Part shown: positions 19,280 through 28,495 of the stretch, in pieces
Numbering within the stretch: position 1 is the first letter of the stretch
Layout: every line of letters starts with the position of its first letter
Source of the DNA: Pseudoalteromonas sp. R3
Lineage (GTDB): Bacteria > Pseudomonadota > Gammaproteobacteria > Enterobacterales > Alteromonadaceae
Length of the DNA: 64,000 nt
NCBI RefSeq assembly: GCF_004014715.1
Contig: NZ_CP034835.1
Span: forward strand, 1,550,001 to 1,614,000
Direction of reading: 5' to 3'
Program-made: the position numbers and the translations under genes
Notes under the pieces: generated by a model
Told to the model about the DNA's origin: nothing
Database searches by the model: none
Seen by the model: only the letters and a program-made list of their open reading frames with translations

Positions 19280-20170
19280 ATGGATCATAAACAGTTGAAG
19301 TATTTCCTGGCACTGGCGGATACCTTACATTTTTCCCGAGCCAGTGAACGTTGCTACATTAGCCCGCCTACGCTAAGCCGCCAGATAAAGCAGTTGGAAG
19401 AGGAGGTTGGGGCGCCTTTGTTTATTCGTGACAATCGCAGTGTCGCGCTAACCCCGCAAGGGCAGGCATTCATTCAATACGCACAAGCTACATTGACAAG
19501 TTGGCGGCAGTTCAAAAGTGAATGTCTGGATGAAGACAAGCCTTTGAGCGGGGAGCTGAGCCTGTTTTGCTCGGTAACGGCATCTTACAGCTTCATTTAT
19601 GATTTGTTTGCGCGTTATCGTCAGGATTTTCCGCAGGTTGAACTCAATTTACTGACAGGAGATCCGGCAAATTCCATTGCACAGGTGCAAGGAGAAGTTG
19701 TGGATGTAGCGGTCGCCGTTAGGCCTCGCAATCTTCCTCAGGGACTTGAGTATCTGAGTATTGGCCGTTCCCGGTTGTTGTTTATTGCCCCAACGATGAA
19801 ATGCCCGTTGAGCGATTTGATTGAGCAACATCGGGGGGAGTTGCCCTGGGAGCAGGTACCTTTCATAGTACCAGAGCACGGCGTATTGAAAGAGCGCCTG
19901 GATGTGTTTTTTAAGAAAAAAGTGCTGCAGCCAAAAATTTATGCGCATGTTTCTGGGCATGAAGCGATGGTGGCGTTGACCAGTCTGGGGTTTGGCGTTG
20001 CCTATGTCCCCGAAGTTGTGTTGGAACAAAGCCCGTTCAGAAATCAGGTGCAGACATTGGGCTTGCAGAGTGAAGAAATTGAAATCGGCCTGGTATGCAA
20101 AAAGAAACGGCTGCAGGACCCTGTCGTGAGTGCCTTGTTTCGTGTTGCAGAGCGTTTGTTTGCTGTGTAA
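19280..20170 (+). CDS. ilvY: LysR-type activator IlvY
   Basis: A 296-residue LysR regulator. The N-terminal winged helix-turn-helix (about 2-60: LKYFLALADTLHFSRASERCYISPPTLSRQIKQLEEEVG) is followed by the effector-binding domain from ~92. Its place divergent from ilvC and its N-terminal sequence identify IlvY, which in E. coli represses itself and activates ilvC when acetolactate or acetohydroxybutyrate is bound. Starts at ATG 19280. Confidence 0.93.
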   Translation: MDHKQLKYFLALADTLHFSRASERCYISPPTLSRQIKQLEEEVGAPLFIRDNRSVALTPQGQAFIQYAQATLTSWRQFKSECLDEDKPLSGELSLFCSVTASYSFIYDLFARYRQDFPQVELNLLTGDPANSIAQVQGEVVDVAVAVRPRNLPQGLEYLSIGRSRLLFIAPTMKCPLSDLIEQHRGELPWEQVPFIVPEHGVLKERLDVFFKKKVLQPKIYAHVSGHEAMVALTSLGFGVAYVPEVVLEQSPFRNQVQTLGLQSEEIEIGLVCKKKRLQDPVVSALFRVAERLFAV

Positions 20171-20232
20171 AGCGTTTGTTCAGCTAGCGTCACTAGACTA
20201 ACCGTCACACATAGTTCGAACGAGGCTTTTTC

Positions 20233-20942
20233 GTGTCAACGGTATTAATCGCACAAGATGAAAAAGGACACAGCATCGCGCCTTTCGAGGCACTACAACA
20301 GCATGGTTTCACCATGCGGTTTATCAATATTCATGATGCAACCAGGCAAGGTAATGCCAATTTGCAGGTAGACAGTATTGTGATCGGCCAGACGCTGGCT
20401 ACCAGTGCACAATATGACACCATTAATACACTCAAATCGTGCTTTGATGCGCCTCTTATGGTGTCTCTTGATGAAGATAATGAGGACTTGCAAAGCCTCA
20501 TGCTGGAACTGGGGGCGGATGACGTTATCCCATGTATGGCTAAGCCCAGGCTGTGGCGTGCCCGTCTGGATGCGCTGGCCCGCAAGCACCCGGTTCCTCC
20601 TGTGCCCTGCGCAGGCATGCCACATGAACTCCACTTTGGAGAACTGAGTTTAAACTTTAATGAGCGCAGCGTATCACTGGCACAGCAGCCGGTTAATTTA
20701 ACCAGCCATGAATTTGAGCTGCTATGGTTGCTGGCCTCGCGAGCGCCGGAAGTGGTCAGTCGTGAAGAGATTTATAAAAAGGTTGTCGGGCAACACTATC
20801 AGGCGAACAGCCGGACAGTGGATGTACGTGTGTCATGCCTACGTAGAAAGCTGGGGATACCGCTGTAGGTGCTGAAAAAATTAAAACGGTTTGGCGTAAG
20901 GGTTATCTTTTTGTAAAAGAGGCGTGGACCTCCTTAAATTAA
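20233..20942 (+). pseudogene. OmpR/PhoB-type regulator with degenerate receiver, apparent 3' frameshift
   Basis: The frame opens at GTG 20233 (GAGG upstream) and stops early at 20868 after RRKLGIPL. Adding one G to the run at 20853-20856 restores RRKLGDTA...KIKTVWRKGYLFV and a stop at 20940-20942: the missing wing of the DNA-binding domain, for a normal 236-residue length. The N-terminal domain is receiver-like (VLIAQDE, then GADDVI), but the phospho-acceptor position is not Asp (VDSIVIGQTL), so phosphorylation is unlikely. No histidine kinase adjoins. The frameshift is in a homopolymer and may be a sequence error. Confidence 0.8.
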
Positions 20943-21186
20943 AGTCATACTTTGGCGAAACTTCCATATTGGATAGTTCCAATTATTCGAACTATCCATT
21001 CGCTCTCAATTGTACATACCTTTTAGCCTGTAACCCTTTCATATATCCGAAATTTCATTTAAACCTATATATATCAATGGTTTGTATGTGTCCTTGTATT
21101 GCCGGGTCTATATCTCGAAGCCTTTACAGGTGAAATAACTTGCATGTTCCTTGATCTAAATCGTGCATTTAGCAACGTAAATAGAA

Positions 21187-21214
21187 TTGATTGCTATTTA
21201 AAGCGGTGTATACT
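21187..21214 (+). promoter_or_regulatory. Predicted sigma-70 promoter of the DUF4856-imelysin-receptor operon
   Basis: TTGATT (21187-21192), 16-base spacer, TATACT (21209-21214), about 50 bases before the DUF4856 gene. The rest of the gap 20943-21263 (321 bases, AT-rich) shows no gene. Confidence 0.55.
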
Positions 21215-21221
21215 TAACGCG

Positions 21222-21240
21222 ACTAAGAATAATTTTTAAC
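21222..21240 (+). promoter_or_regulatory. Possible weak Fur box
   Basis: ACTAAGAATAATTTTTAAC matches the 19-base Fur consensus at 12 positions by my count and lies just downstream of the predicted -10. Iron control would fit the operon, but the match is modest. Confidence 0.28.
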
Positions 21241-21263
21241 ATTGCTTTATTAAGGAATGCTCA

Positions 21264-23084
21264 ATGATTTTTAAAAAATCTCTGCTTGCTACTTCTATTA
21301 TTGTTGCGACTTTGGGTCTAACTGCCTGTGGTGGTTCAAGCTCGAATGACAACAAGGTTCAGACGCCAGATACGACTACACCACCTGCACCAACAGTAAA
21401 CGAAGCGCCCACAGCGCTGACACTAAAAAGTACAGATGCTGATGTCACTGAAGTGACTGTGACTGAAAACATGGTTGCAGTAGAGATTGGTACTCTAGTA
21501 GTAACTGACGGTGATGATGATACCCATACTTTTTCTGTGTCTGACGAGCGTTTTGAAGTTGTAAATGGTGTTTTGAAATTAAAAGCCGGTGAGCACCTGA
21601 ACTATGAACTGGAGCAGGAAGTTAAACTAACTGTTACTGTAGTAGATGGTTCTGATAATGAAGAAAGCTTTGATATCGTATTCAAAGTACTTGATGAAAT
21701 GGACTATGACTTCATCAGCCGCTTTGAAGAAGGTAAGTCTAGCGTTGCATATTCGGGCCAGATTGCTCGTCATGTGTTGATTAAAGAGTTGTATAACTAC
21801 ATCGGCAGTGATCAATTTGTTAACGATGCAAAAGATACCAACGCGACAAAAGAAACCTTGTTAGCCGCGATAAACAGCTTCTATGCTGTTTCTGAAGAAG
21901 AATACAGCGATGTTTGGGGAAAGCGCGACCTGACAATCGTCACTGATCCTGCTGCGCAAACTAAATTGACTGACATTTCTTCATCGCACAAAGACCTCAG
22001 TGGTAAAATTGCGGGCAATGATGCTAAAGGCCAGTACAAAGATTGGACTGAAGATGGCAGCTTTACAGGCTGGACGGCGATTGCAGCAGACGGTGAAACA
22101 CCTATCCCTGAGCTGTTTGTGAAGCAATTATTTGACCAGTTAGCCGAGCGCGCACTTGCCGAGGCTCCATTAGATCCTAGCGGTAACGATATTGACACTA
22201 TTTATGTTGCTGAAAATGGCGTTGATCTCAACCAGTTAATTCAGAAGTTCTTATACGGCGCTGTAGCGTTCTCGCAAGCGGCAGATGATTACCTGGATTA
22301 CGACACAGATGGTAAAGGTCTGACGACTGATAACACTGTCGCTGTTGAAGGTAAAGCTTACACTAACCTTGAGCACCAGTGGGACGAAGGTTTTGGTTAC
22401 TTCGGTGCAGCACGTAACTACATGAGCTACACGGATGACGAAATTGCCGGTAAAGGTGGCCGAGATGCATTCAAGGCAGGTTACAACGATGCAAATGCTG
22501 ACGGTAAAATTGACTTCAACTCGGAGTACAACTTTGGCAACTCAACCAATGCAGCCAAACGTGACCGTGGTACTGTAAACAATACAAATCCAACAGATTT
22601 GAGCAAAGAGGCTTTTGAGGCTTTCTATAATGGTCGTAAGCTGATTAACTCGACAAACGGTGCGTTAAGCGAAACACAAATGGAGACCCTGAAAGGTCAT
22701 GCGAAAGACGCATTGCTGGCATGGGAAAAAGCCATTGCCGCGACAGTTGTTCATTATATCAACGATACTCAAAAAGATTTAGACTTGTTGGCGGCCGAAT
22801 TGGCAGGTACTGCTGAGGAAGAGTACACTTCTTCTGACTTTGCTACACTGGCTAAGCACTGGTCAGAAATGAAAGGCTTTGCGCTAAACTTCCAGTTTAA
22901 CCGTTTCTCACCTTTCTATGCAGAAGCTAACGTTGGCAAGTTTGAGCAAATGCATACTTTGATGGGTACTCAGCCTGCGATTACTGCAGATGCAATCGCA
23001 GCCTATAAAGTTGATTTGAAAGCGGCTCGTGACATCCTTGAGGAAGTATACGGCTTTGATGCAGAGAACGTTGCCAACTGGTAA
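21264..23084 (+). CDS. DUF4856 domain lipoprotein with cadherin-like segment
   Basis: A 606-residue lipoprotein, lipobox LTAC (Cys 22). A Thr/Pro-rich linker (about 30-48) leads to a cadherin-like beta-sandwich (about 48-145: PTALTLKSTDADV...VVTDGDDDTHTFSVSD...LDYELEQEVKLTVTV type). Residues ~148-605 match the DUF4856 family, helical and probably surface exposed; I know no biochemical role. It is followed by an imelysin lipoprotein and a TonB-dependent receptor, a grouping that suggests iron acquisition (inference). RBS AAGGAA precedes ATG 21264. Confidence 0.82.
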   Translation: MIFKKSLLATSIIVATLGLTACGGSSSNDNKVQTPDTTTPPAPTVNEAPTALTLKSTDADVTEVTVTENMVAVEIGTLVVTDGDDDTHTFSVSDERFEVVNGVLKLKAGEHLNYELEQEVKLTVTVVDGSDNEESFDIVFKVLDEMDYDFISRFEEGKSSVAYSGQIARHVLIKELYNYIGSDQFVNDAKDTNATKETLLAAINSFYAVSEEEYSDVWGKRDLTIVTDPAAQTKLTDISSSHKDLSGKIAGNDAKGQYKDWTEDGSFTGWTAIAADGETPIPELFVKQLFDQLAERALAEAPLDPSGNDIDTIYVAENGVDLNQLIQKFLYGAVAFSQAADDYLDYDTDGKGLTTDNTVAVEGKAYTNLEHQWDEGFGYFGAARNYMSYTDDEIAGKGGRDAFKAGYNDANADGKIDFNSEYNFGNSTNAAKRDRGTVNNTNPTDLSKEAFEAFYNGRKLINSTNGALSETQMETLKGHAKDALLAWEKAIAATVVHYINDTQKDLDLLAAELAGTAEEEYTSSDFATLAKHWSEMKGFALNFQFNRFSPFYAEANVGKFEQMHTLMGTQPAITADAIAAYKVDLKAARDILEEVYGFDAENVANW

Positions 23085-23108
23085 TTTTTTAACGATTCTT
23101 TGAACTTT

Positions 23109-23138
23109 AAAAAGGTTAGCAAATTTTGCTAGCCTTTT
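23109..23138 (+). terminator. Hairpin between DUF4856 gene and imelysin gene
   Basis: AAAAGGTTAGCAAA-type arm pairs with TTTTGCTAGCCTTTT with one G-T wobble and almost no loop. It resembles a terminator inside the operon and could make the first gene more abundant than the two downstream. Confidence 0.55.
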
Positions 23139-23169
23139 GCGTATCTAGACTATTCATTTGAGGCACATA

Positions 23170-24543
23170 ATGAGAATACACTCCAGACCTATTTTATTGG
23201 CAGTGGCCATTGGTTTGGCATTAAGCGGGTGTGGCGAAAGTACGTCAAGCTCTGCAGGCCCTGGCTATAAACAAGCTACTAACACAGATGATAACCAAGA
23301 CACTGGTAATGATAACCAAGATACAGGTAATGATAATCAGGACTCATCCAATGGTGGCTCTGATACACCTGATTCGGGTCAGGATAATAACCAGGGAACT
23401 TTCAGCCAGCAAAAGTTAATTGCAAACCTAACTGATAATGTGTTCACCCCAACTTTCCAACAATTTGCTAACAAAGCAAGTGCACAACCAGACATAGTTA
23501 AAGCGTACTGTGATTTGGAAACTGCGTTTGATCCTACTCTGAGCGATGAGGCTGCAAAAGCGGCACGAGATGAAGCTCTGCTTGCAGCCCAGAACAGCTG
23601 GAAAGAGACAATGGTGAGCTGGCAACATGCTGAGCTCATGATAGTGGGCCCTTTGTTGGCCGATGACAAAGCACTTCGTAAAGATATTTATTCGTGGCCA
23701 GATACCAATTACTGTAATGTTGATCAGGACGTTGCTTACTTTGCGCAGGGTAATATTAACGGTGTGCCCTATGATATCAGTAAGCGTAGCGATAAGCGTC
23801 GAGGTTTAGATGCATTGGAGTACTTGCTATTTAACAATAACTTAGACCACAGCTGTTCAGCTGCTGCTGCAGGAAATATCCTGGCACAGTGGAATACTCA
23901 GGATGAACAGCAGCGTCGCTCAATGCGCTGCCAATATGCCGTAGAAGCGTCGAAAGACCTCAAAGAAACCGCAGAACGCCTGATGTTTGAGTGGGCTGGC
24001 GATCAAGGTTATGCCGCCAAATTGAAAAATGCCGGCGCATCGGGCAGTGAGTTTGCCACCGTTACTGAAGCTGTAAACCGTATTTCTGATGCTCTGTTCT
24101 ACATGACGGAAGAGTTAAAGGATTACAAATTGGCGACCCCGCTGGGATTATTTGCCAACCAGTGTGGCACAGAAGTGTGCCCAGAAGCCGTTGAGTCACG
24201 TTATGCCAAGCATTCTATCGAGAACATTCAGGCGAATATTGCTGCGTTTGAGCAGATCTTCCTTGGGCAGGGTACGGACAGTGAAGACACAATCGGTTTT
24301 GATGATTTCCTGGATAATCAATCTGCCAGTCAAACCAAAGACGTTATGATCCAGGGTATCGCAAATGCGAAAGCCGCGACAGCAGCACTGAATGATAACT
24401 TACAGCAAGCGTTGAACGAAGATACTGCGGGAGTGACGAATACACACGCAAAGGTTAAAGATGTCACTGATCAGCTTAAGAACGACTTCATCCAAAAACT
24501 GGCTCTGGAACTTCCAAAAACATCGGCAGGTGACAATGACTAA
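23170..24543 (+). CDS. Imelysin family lipoprotein (M75-like, iron-associated)
   Basis: A 457-residue lipoprotein from ATG 23170 (GAGG upstream; the TTG at 23158 is less likely). Lipobox LSGC puts the lipidated Cys at 21. A low-complexity Asp/Asn/Gly linker runs to ~76, then the imelysin fold to the end. The family GxHxxE motif appears as GLDALE (212-217): the His is Asp here. Imelysin proteins are iron-regulated periplasmic or surface proteins tied to iron uptake; peptidase activity is unproven. It ends seven bases before the receptor start. Confidence 0.88.
   Translation: MRIHSRPILLAVAIGLALSGCGESTSSSAGPGYKQATNTDDNQDTGNDNQDTGNDNQDSSNGGSDTPDSGQDNNQGTFSQQKLIANLTDNVFTPTFQQFANKASAQPDIVKAYCDLETAFDPTLSDEAAKAARDEALLAAQNSWKETMVSWQHAELMIVGPLLADDKALRKDIYSWPDTNYCNVDQDVAYFAQGNINGVPYDISKRSDKRRGLDALEYLLFNNNLDHSCSAAAAGNILAQWNTQDEQQRRSMRCQYAVEASKDLKETAERLMFEWAGDQGYAAKLKNAGASGSEFATVTEAVNRISDALFYMTEELKDYKLATPLGLFANQCGTEVCPEAVESRYAKHSIENIQANIAAFEQIFLGQGTDSEDTIGFDDFLDNQSASQTKDVMIQGIANAKAATAALNDNLQQALNEDTAGVTNTHAKVKDVTDQLKNDFIQKLALELPKTSAGDND
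23290..23352 (+). repeat. Three tandem 21-bp repeats in the imelysin linker
   Basis: Units at 23290-23310, 23311-23331 and 23332-23352 encode DNQDTGN, DNQDTGN and the diverged DNQDSSN. They lie between the lipid anchor and the folded domain. Copy-number change would alter linker length without breaking the frame. Confidence 0.8.
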
Positions 24544-24550
24544 AGGACCC

Positions 24551-26782
24551 ATGATGAAAAGATCTGTGTTGGCCATGGCTGTGGCGCTGGCTGCACCTCA
24601 GGTACTGGCAAATGATGATGCAAAGAATGACGACATGGAACACATTCAGATCCTGAGTCATTATGACAAGCTTCGCACTGAAGCTGGCTCCGCAACTTTG
24701 TTAAGCGAAGAGCAGTTGTCTGAATTTGAATACGATGACATTCATCGTATCTTGTCTTCGGTACCCGGCGTGAATATCCGAGAGGAAGATGGCTATGGTC
24801 TGCGCCCAAACATCGGTTTTCGGGGGGTAACACCTGAACGAAGCAAAAAAATCACCATAATGGAAGATGGGGTGTTGATTGGTCCTGCGCCATACTCAGC
24901 CCCAGCGGCTTATTATTTTCCAGTCACAACTCGCATGACGGCTGTTGAAGTTTTTAAAGGGCCTGCGGCCATTAAACATGGTCCTCAGTCTGTTGCAGGT
25001 GCACTGAATCTGGTGACTCGTGCCGTACCTGAGTTTTCGGAAGGCGCTATAGATTTAGCTACGGGCAGTGATGGTTACACCAAAGCACACGCGTATTTTG
25101 GGTCAGTAGTGAATAATGTTGGCTTTTTGCTCGAAGGTGTTAATTTGCAAGCGGACGGGTTCAAAGACCTGGATGGTGGGGCTGACACAGGATTTGAGAA
25201 AAACGACTTACTCGCTAAGTTTAACTATAAGATGCAACAAGGCGAGTTTGAGCACACGTTTGGGCTGAAACTCAGCTATGCTGATGAACTGTCGAACGAA
25301 ACCTATCTGGGGCTGACTGATGCGGATTTTGATGCCACCCCTTATCGTCGTTACGCTGCGTCTCAGCCTGATAATATGGATACCAAACACAGTCAGGTGA
25401 TGTTTTCACACCACCTTAAATATCAGGATGTTAGCCTTACTTCGCGGGTGTACCGTAATGACTATGAACGTGCCTGGCTGAAACTAAATGGCTTGACGAA
25501 CACAGATGCAACTTTGCCGGAGATACTGGCAAACCCCGAAGATGAAAAGTATCAGCGTTTGTACCTGGTTCTCAGTGGAGAAGAAGACTCAATCCCCTTT
25601 AGCGGGCGGCCGAACTTTCTGACTATGGGCACCAATGACCGTGAGTATTTCTCTCAGGGCATTCAGGTTGATGGCTCTGCCAAGTTTAATCTCGCTGGTT
25701 ATAAGAATACCCTGTCGTTTGGCGTGCGCTTTCATGAAGATGAGATTGAGCGTAAACACTTTACTGAAACCTACGGCATGAAAGAGGGAAGTGCGTTTAA
25801 TCTGGGGCTGGACAAAGTCTATACCGATCAAAACACCGAAAATACCAAAGCCTGGTCTGTTTATGTCGAGGACAAAGTGACGATTGATGCGTTGACGCTT
25901 GGCCTGGGGATCCGTGGTGAGCTCATGGATATGGCATACCAGAACACGGTGGATGCGGATGACTGGCAGAACAAAACGACTCGTATCTGGCTGCCTGGTA
26001 TGAGTGGTTTCTATCAACTGTCTGAAGATTCAGGCATTCTGTTTGGTGTACATCAAGGTTTCTCGCCCGCTTCACCTCAGCAGTCGGTTGACATCGAAAT
26101 TGAGAAAAGCACCAATTATGAATTTGGTGGCCGCTTTAACGACGGTGTGACTCAGCTGGAAGTGGTCAGTTTCTTCAATGACTACAGTAACCTGAAAGAA
26201 AGCTGCGGTCAGTCAAACTGCGGTGCGCTGGAAGTGGGCAAAGAGTTCAATGGCGGCGAGGCGCACGTATATGGACTGGAAGCTCAGTTTAGTCAGCGTT
26301 ATCCATTGAACCTGCAAATTGATATCCCTTATGGCTTTGTTTACACCTACACCAAAGGGGAGTTCAAAAATGACAGGTACACCAACTTCGCACAATGGGG
26401 TCATGTAAAAAGCGGCGATGAACTCCCGTATTTACCTGAGCATCAGGCCAGTTTTAATATAGGTGTTTCTGCCCCTGACTGGCGTGTATCTTTGGCGGTG
26501 AAGTACGTCGGCTCTATGTCAGAAGCTGCGGGTCGCAGTTGGGACAGCAGCACAGATCCCAATGCCCCCACTGGCAGCTATGATCTGATACTCGAGGGTA
26601 AAGAAGTGTCTGCGATTACAACCGTCGACTTGTCTGCCGTCTATGAATTGGGCAAATACGGTCAGGTGTATGCTAAGGTTGATAACCTGCTGGATGAGAC
26701 CAAGATCGTGAGTCGTCGCCCTTATGGAGCTCGACCTGGCAAGCCTCGTCAGTTTACATTGGGCTATAAATATTCTTTCTGA
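24551..26782 (+). CDS. FecA-like TonB-dependent outer membrane receptor
   Basis: About 743 residues. ATG 24551 (GGA upstream) gives a signal peptide ending near residue 20 (APQVLA). A possible TonB box (MEHIQIL) precedes the plug domain (~40-155: SSVPGVNIREEDGYGLRPNIGFRGVTPERS, VEVFKGPAAIKHGPQSVAGALNLVT), followed by a 22-strand-type barrel ending in aromatic Phe (YKYSF). Such receptors import Fe(III) complexes; the FecA-like plug suggests a ferric-citrate or similar ligand, which is inference. Pairing with imelysin supports an iron role. Confidence 0.9.
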   Translation: MMKRSVLAMAVALAAPQVLANDDAKNDDMEHIQILSHYDKLRTEAGSATLLSEEQLSEFEYDDIHRILSSVPGVNIREEDGYGLRPNIGFRGVTPERSKKITIMEDGVLIGPAPYSAPAAYYFPVTTRMTAVEVFKGPAAIKHGPQSVAGALNLVTRAVPEFSEGAIDLATGSDGYTKAHAYFGSVVNNVGFLLEGVNLQADGFKDLDGGADTGFEKNDLLAKFNYKMQQGEFEHTFGLKLSYADELSNETYLGLTDADFDATPYRRYAASQPDNMDTKHSQVMFSHHLKYQDVSLTSRVYRNDYERAWLKLNGLTNTDATLPEILANPEDEKYQRLYLVLSGEEDSIPFSGRPNFLTMGTNDREYFSQGIQVDGSAKFNLAGYKNTLSFGVRFHEDEIERKHFTETYGMKEGSAFNLGLDKVYTDQNTENTKAWSVYVEDKVTIDALTLGLGIRGELMDMAYQNTVDADDWQNKTTRIWLPGMSGFYQLSEDSGILFGVHQGFSPASPQQSVDIEIEKSTNYEFGGRFNDGVTQLEVVSFFNDYSNLKESCGQSNCGALEVGKEFNGGEAHVYGLEAQFSQRYPLNLQIDIPYGFVYTYTKGEFKNDRYTNFAQWGHVKSGDELPYLPEHQASFNIGVSAPDWRVSLAVKYVGSMSEAAGRSWDSSTDPNAPTGSYDLILEGKEVSAITTVDLSAVYELGKYGQVYAKVDNLLDETKIVSRRPYGARPGKPRQFTLGYKYSF

Positions 26783-26845
26783 ACCATGTAAACCAATCAC
26801 AGGTGCGTAATCAGCTGCGCATCTGATGTATTTTAGTATACTTAC

Positions 26846-26871
26846 AAGGCCGCTAATCAGTGGCCTTTTTT
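26846..26871 (+). terminator. Rho-independent terminator after the TonB-dependent receptor
   Basis: Nine-bp stem AAGGCCGCT / AGTGGCCTT (one G-T) with AATC loop, then four or more T. Ends the iron-locus operon before the hydroxylase gene. Confidence 0.82.
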
Positions 26872-26890
26872 AAAGGAGTCGGTCCACTTT

Positions 26891-27868
26891 ATGATAGAAA
26901 CGCTTTGGCAAAGTCTATCTTCTTTGCCCGGTTATTTACTGGATGCGAATAAACGAATCTATTGGCTGTATCTTCTCAGTGCCGTCGCGATGGCGGGCCT
27001 GGTATACAGCAAACTACATGGCCCGCGTTCGCTCAAAGGGTTCCTGGGGTTTTTGTTCCCGCGTGACGTCTGGCTATCTGACAGTGCAAAACTGGATTAC
27101 GGATTGTTTATTGCCAACAAATTAATCAAAGCACTCACCTTTGCTCCCATAGTATTGACTATGGTGCCGGTTGCTATTGCTATTTCTGATGGTCTTGAGT
27201 GGCTGTTTGGCGCGCCCTTACATCTTGCCTGGGATGACTCAGTGGTCATTTTTTTGTTTACGTTGATGCTGTTTCTGGTTGATGATTTTACCCGGTATTT
27301 GTTGCACCTGGCGCTTCATAAAATTCCATTTTTGTGGGAGTTTCACAAAGTACACCATTCTGCAAAAGTGCTGACTCCGTTTACTATCTATCGTTCACAC
27401 CCGGTAGAAAGCTACTTGTACGCTTGCCGTATGGCTTTAACGCAAGGTTTAGTGGTGGGGTTAGGGTATTTCCTGTTTGGTACGGCGTTGAGTATGTTCG
27501 ATATCCTTGGAGCTAATGCTTTCGTTTTCTTATTTAATATTTTTGGCTCAAACTTACGCCATTCTCATATCTGGTTTAGCTGGGGAGATAAGGTTGAAAA
27601 CTGGTTTATTAGCCCAGCACAACACCAAATTCACCACAGCGCAGATCCAGCTCACTTTGATACCAATTTGGGCTCCGCATTAGCAATATGGGACAGGTTA
27701 GGGCGCTCTTTGATCCGCGCATCACAAGTTGAGAAAATAGAAATAGGAGTTGGCCGTTACGATGCCGGACATGACAGCTTGGCCGCTATTTATTTTAAGC
27801 CACTCAAAGAAGCCACTCGCTGTTTACTGCCTAAGCGAATAAATACTGCTATAAGGAGAGAGAAATAG
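26891..27868 (+). CDS. Sterol desaturase / fatty acid hydroxylase family protein
   Basis: A 325-residue integral membrane di-iron enzyme candidate. The histidine clusters are all present: HLALH (139-143), HKVHH (152-156) and a later HQIHH near 248, with about four membrane segments around them (24-42, 80-100, 117-135, 170-215). Members hydroxylate or desaturate lipids using O2. The substrate is unknown; bacteria of this kind generally lack sterols, so a fatty acid, carotenoid or lipid headgroup is more likely. Confidence 0.88.
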   Translation: MIETLWQSLSSLPGYLLDANKRIYWLYLLSAVAMAGLVYSKLHGPRSLKGFLGFLFPRDVWLSDSAKLDYGLFIANKLIKALTFAPIVLTMVPVAIAISDGLEWLFGAPLHLAWDDSVVIFLFTLMLFLVDDFTRYLLHLALHKIPFLWEFHKVHHSAKVLTPFTIYRSHPVESYLYACRMALTQGLVVGLGYFLFGTALSMFDILGANAFVFLFNIFGSNLRHSHIWFSWGDKVENWFISPAQHQIHHSADPAHFDTNLGSALAIWDRLGRSLIRASQVEKIEIGVGRYDAGHDSLAAIYFKPLKEATRCLLPKRINTAIRREK

Positions 27869-27894
27869 GCTGGCGACGGGCATTGCCAGCCTAT
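27865..27894. terminator. Hairpin at the hydroxylase stop codon
   Basis: Ten-bp perfect stem ATAGGCTGGC / GCCAGCCTAT overlapping the stop codon. A second small hairpin, GGGAG/CTCCC, follows at 27898-27913. No T tract. Confidence 0.45.
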
Positions 27895-27925
27895 GAGGGA
27901 GAGTAGGCTCCCATAAAACGGTATC

Positions 27926-28210
27926 TTAGTGCACCTGGCCTTGTGCGGTGCGATAAAACCCAAGTGCATTTAATTGTTCAATAATTGCCGGGTCATCAAG
28001 TCTGTCAGGCGTATCCTGATCGCGTAAAAAATGCTTCTTAGGAACAGAATGCATATCTAGCATTTTTTGGAAAAGGATGTCCCTAATTGTCAACGCTGTC
28101 ATTCCTGAATCTTGAATAGCATCAAGTTGCGCTTGCAATTTTGCGAGCGGGCCTGCATTTACATCATCCACCGCTGCAGGAAAGTAAGAAGCTGATTTAT
28201 TTTTTAACAT
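27926..28210 (-). CDS. Hypothetical protein, 94 residues
   Basis: A small soluble protein I do not recognise. It starts MLKNKSASYFPAAVDD, is largely helical in appearance (GPLAKLQAQLDAIQDSGMTALTIRDILFQKML), and has no signal peptide, Cys or membrane segment. GAGG lies a few bases before the ATG, which supports translation. It is alone on the minus strand between a convergent hydroxylase gene and the co-directional antiporter. The 285 bases upstream (28211-28495) hold its promoter and one hairpin, nothing else recognised. Confidence 0.6.
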   Translation of the reverse strand: MLKNKSASYFPAAVDDVNAGPLAKLQAQLDAIQDSGMTALTIRDILFQKMLDMHSVPKKHFLRDQDTPDRLDDPAIIEQLNALGFYRTAQGQVH

Positions 28211-28450
28211 GCTTGCCCTCTCGAATAATTAGAGTGCCCACTCAATGTTCCTGATTGAGGGGTATAAGTGTCAGATTTAAATTAAGAAAATAGATTAGTG
28301 CAACTAACCTACTGAAGCCAGTTTACTTCGAATTGAGGGGCAATTACCAACGATGATGTAAAGCTTTGTAAATCGTATAGTTACAAAGATGCCACGATTA
28401 TGTGCCTGATATTTAGACGTCTAGATGTAAGTGTATGATGCGGAATTAGA

Positions 28451-28488
28451 AATAATTCTCAGTACCCCTTTTGATACTGAGAATTATT
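28451..28488 (-). terminator. Hairpin after the antiporter gene
   Basis: A perfect 14-bp stem AATAATTCTCAGTA / TACTGAGAATTATT with a 10-base loop, seven bases past the antiporter stop, with a short T-rich stretch on the minus strand. Confidence 0.65.
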
Positions 28489-28495
28489 TTGCAGA

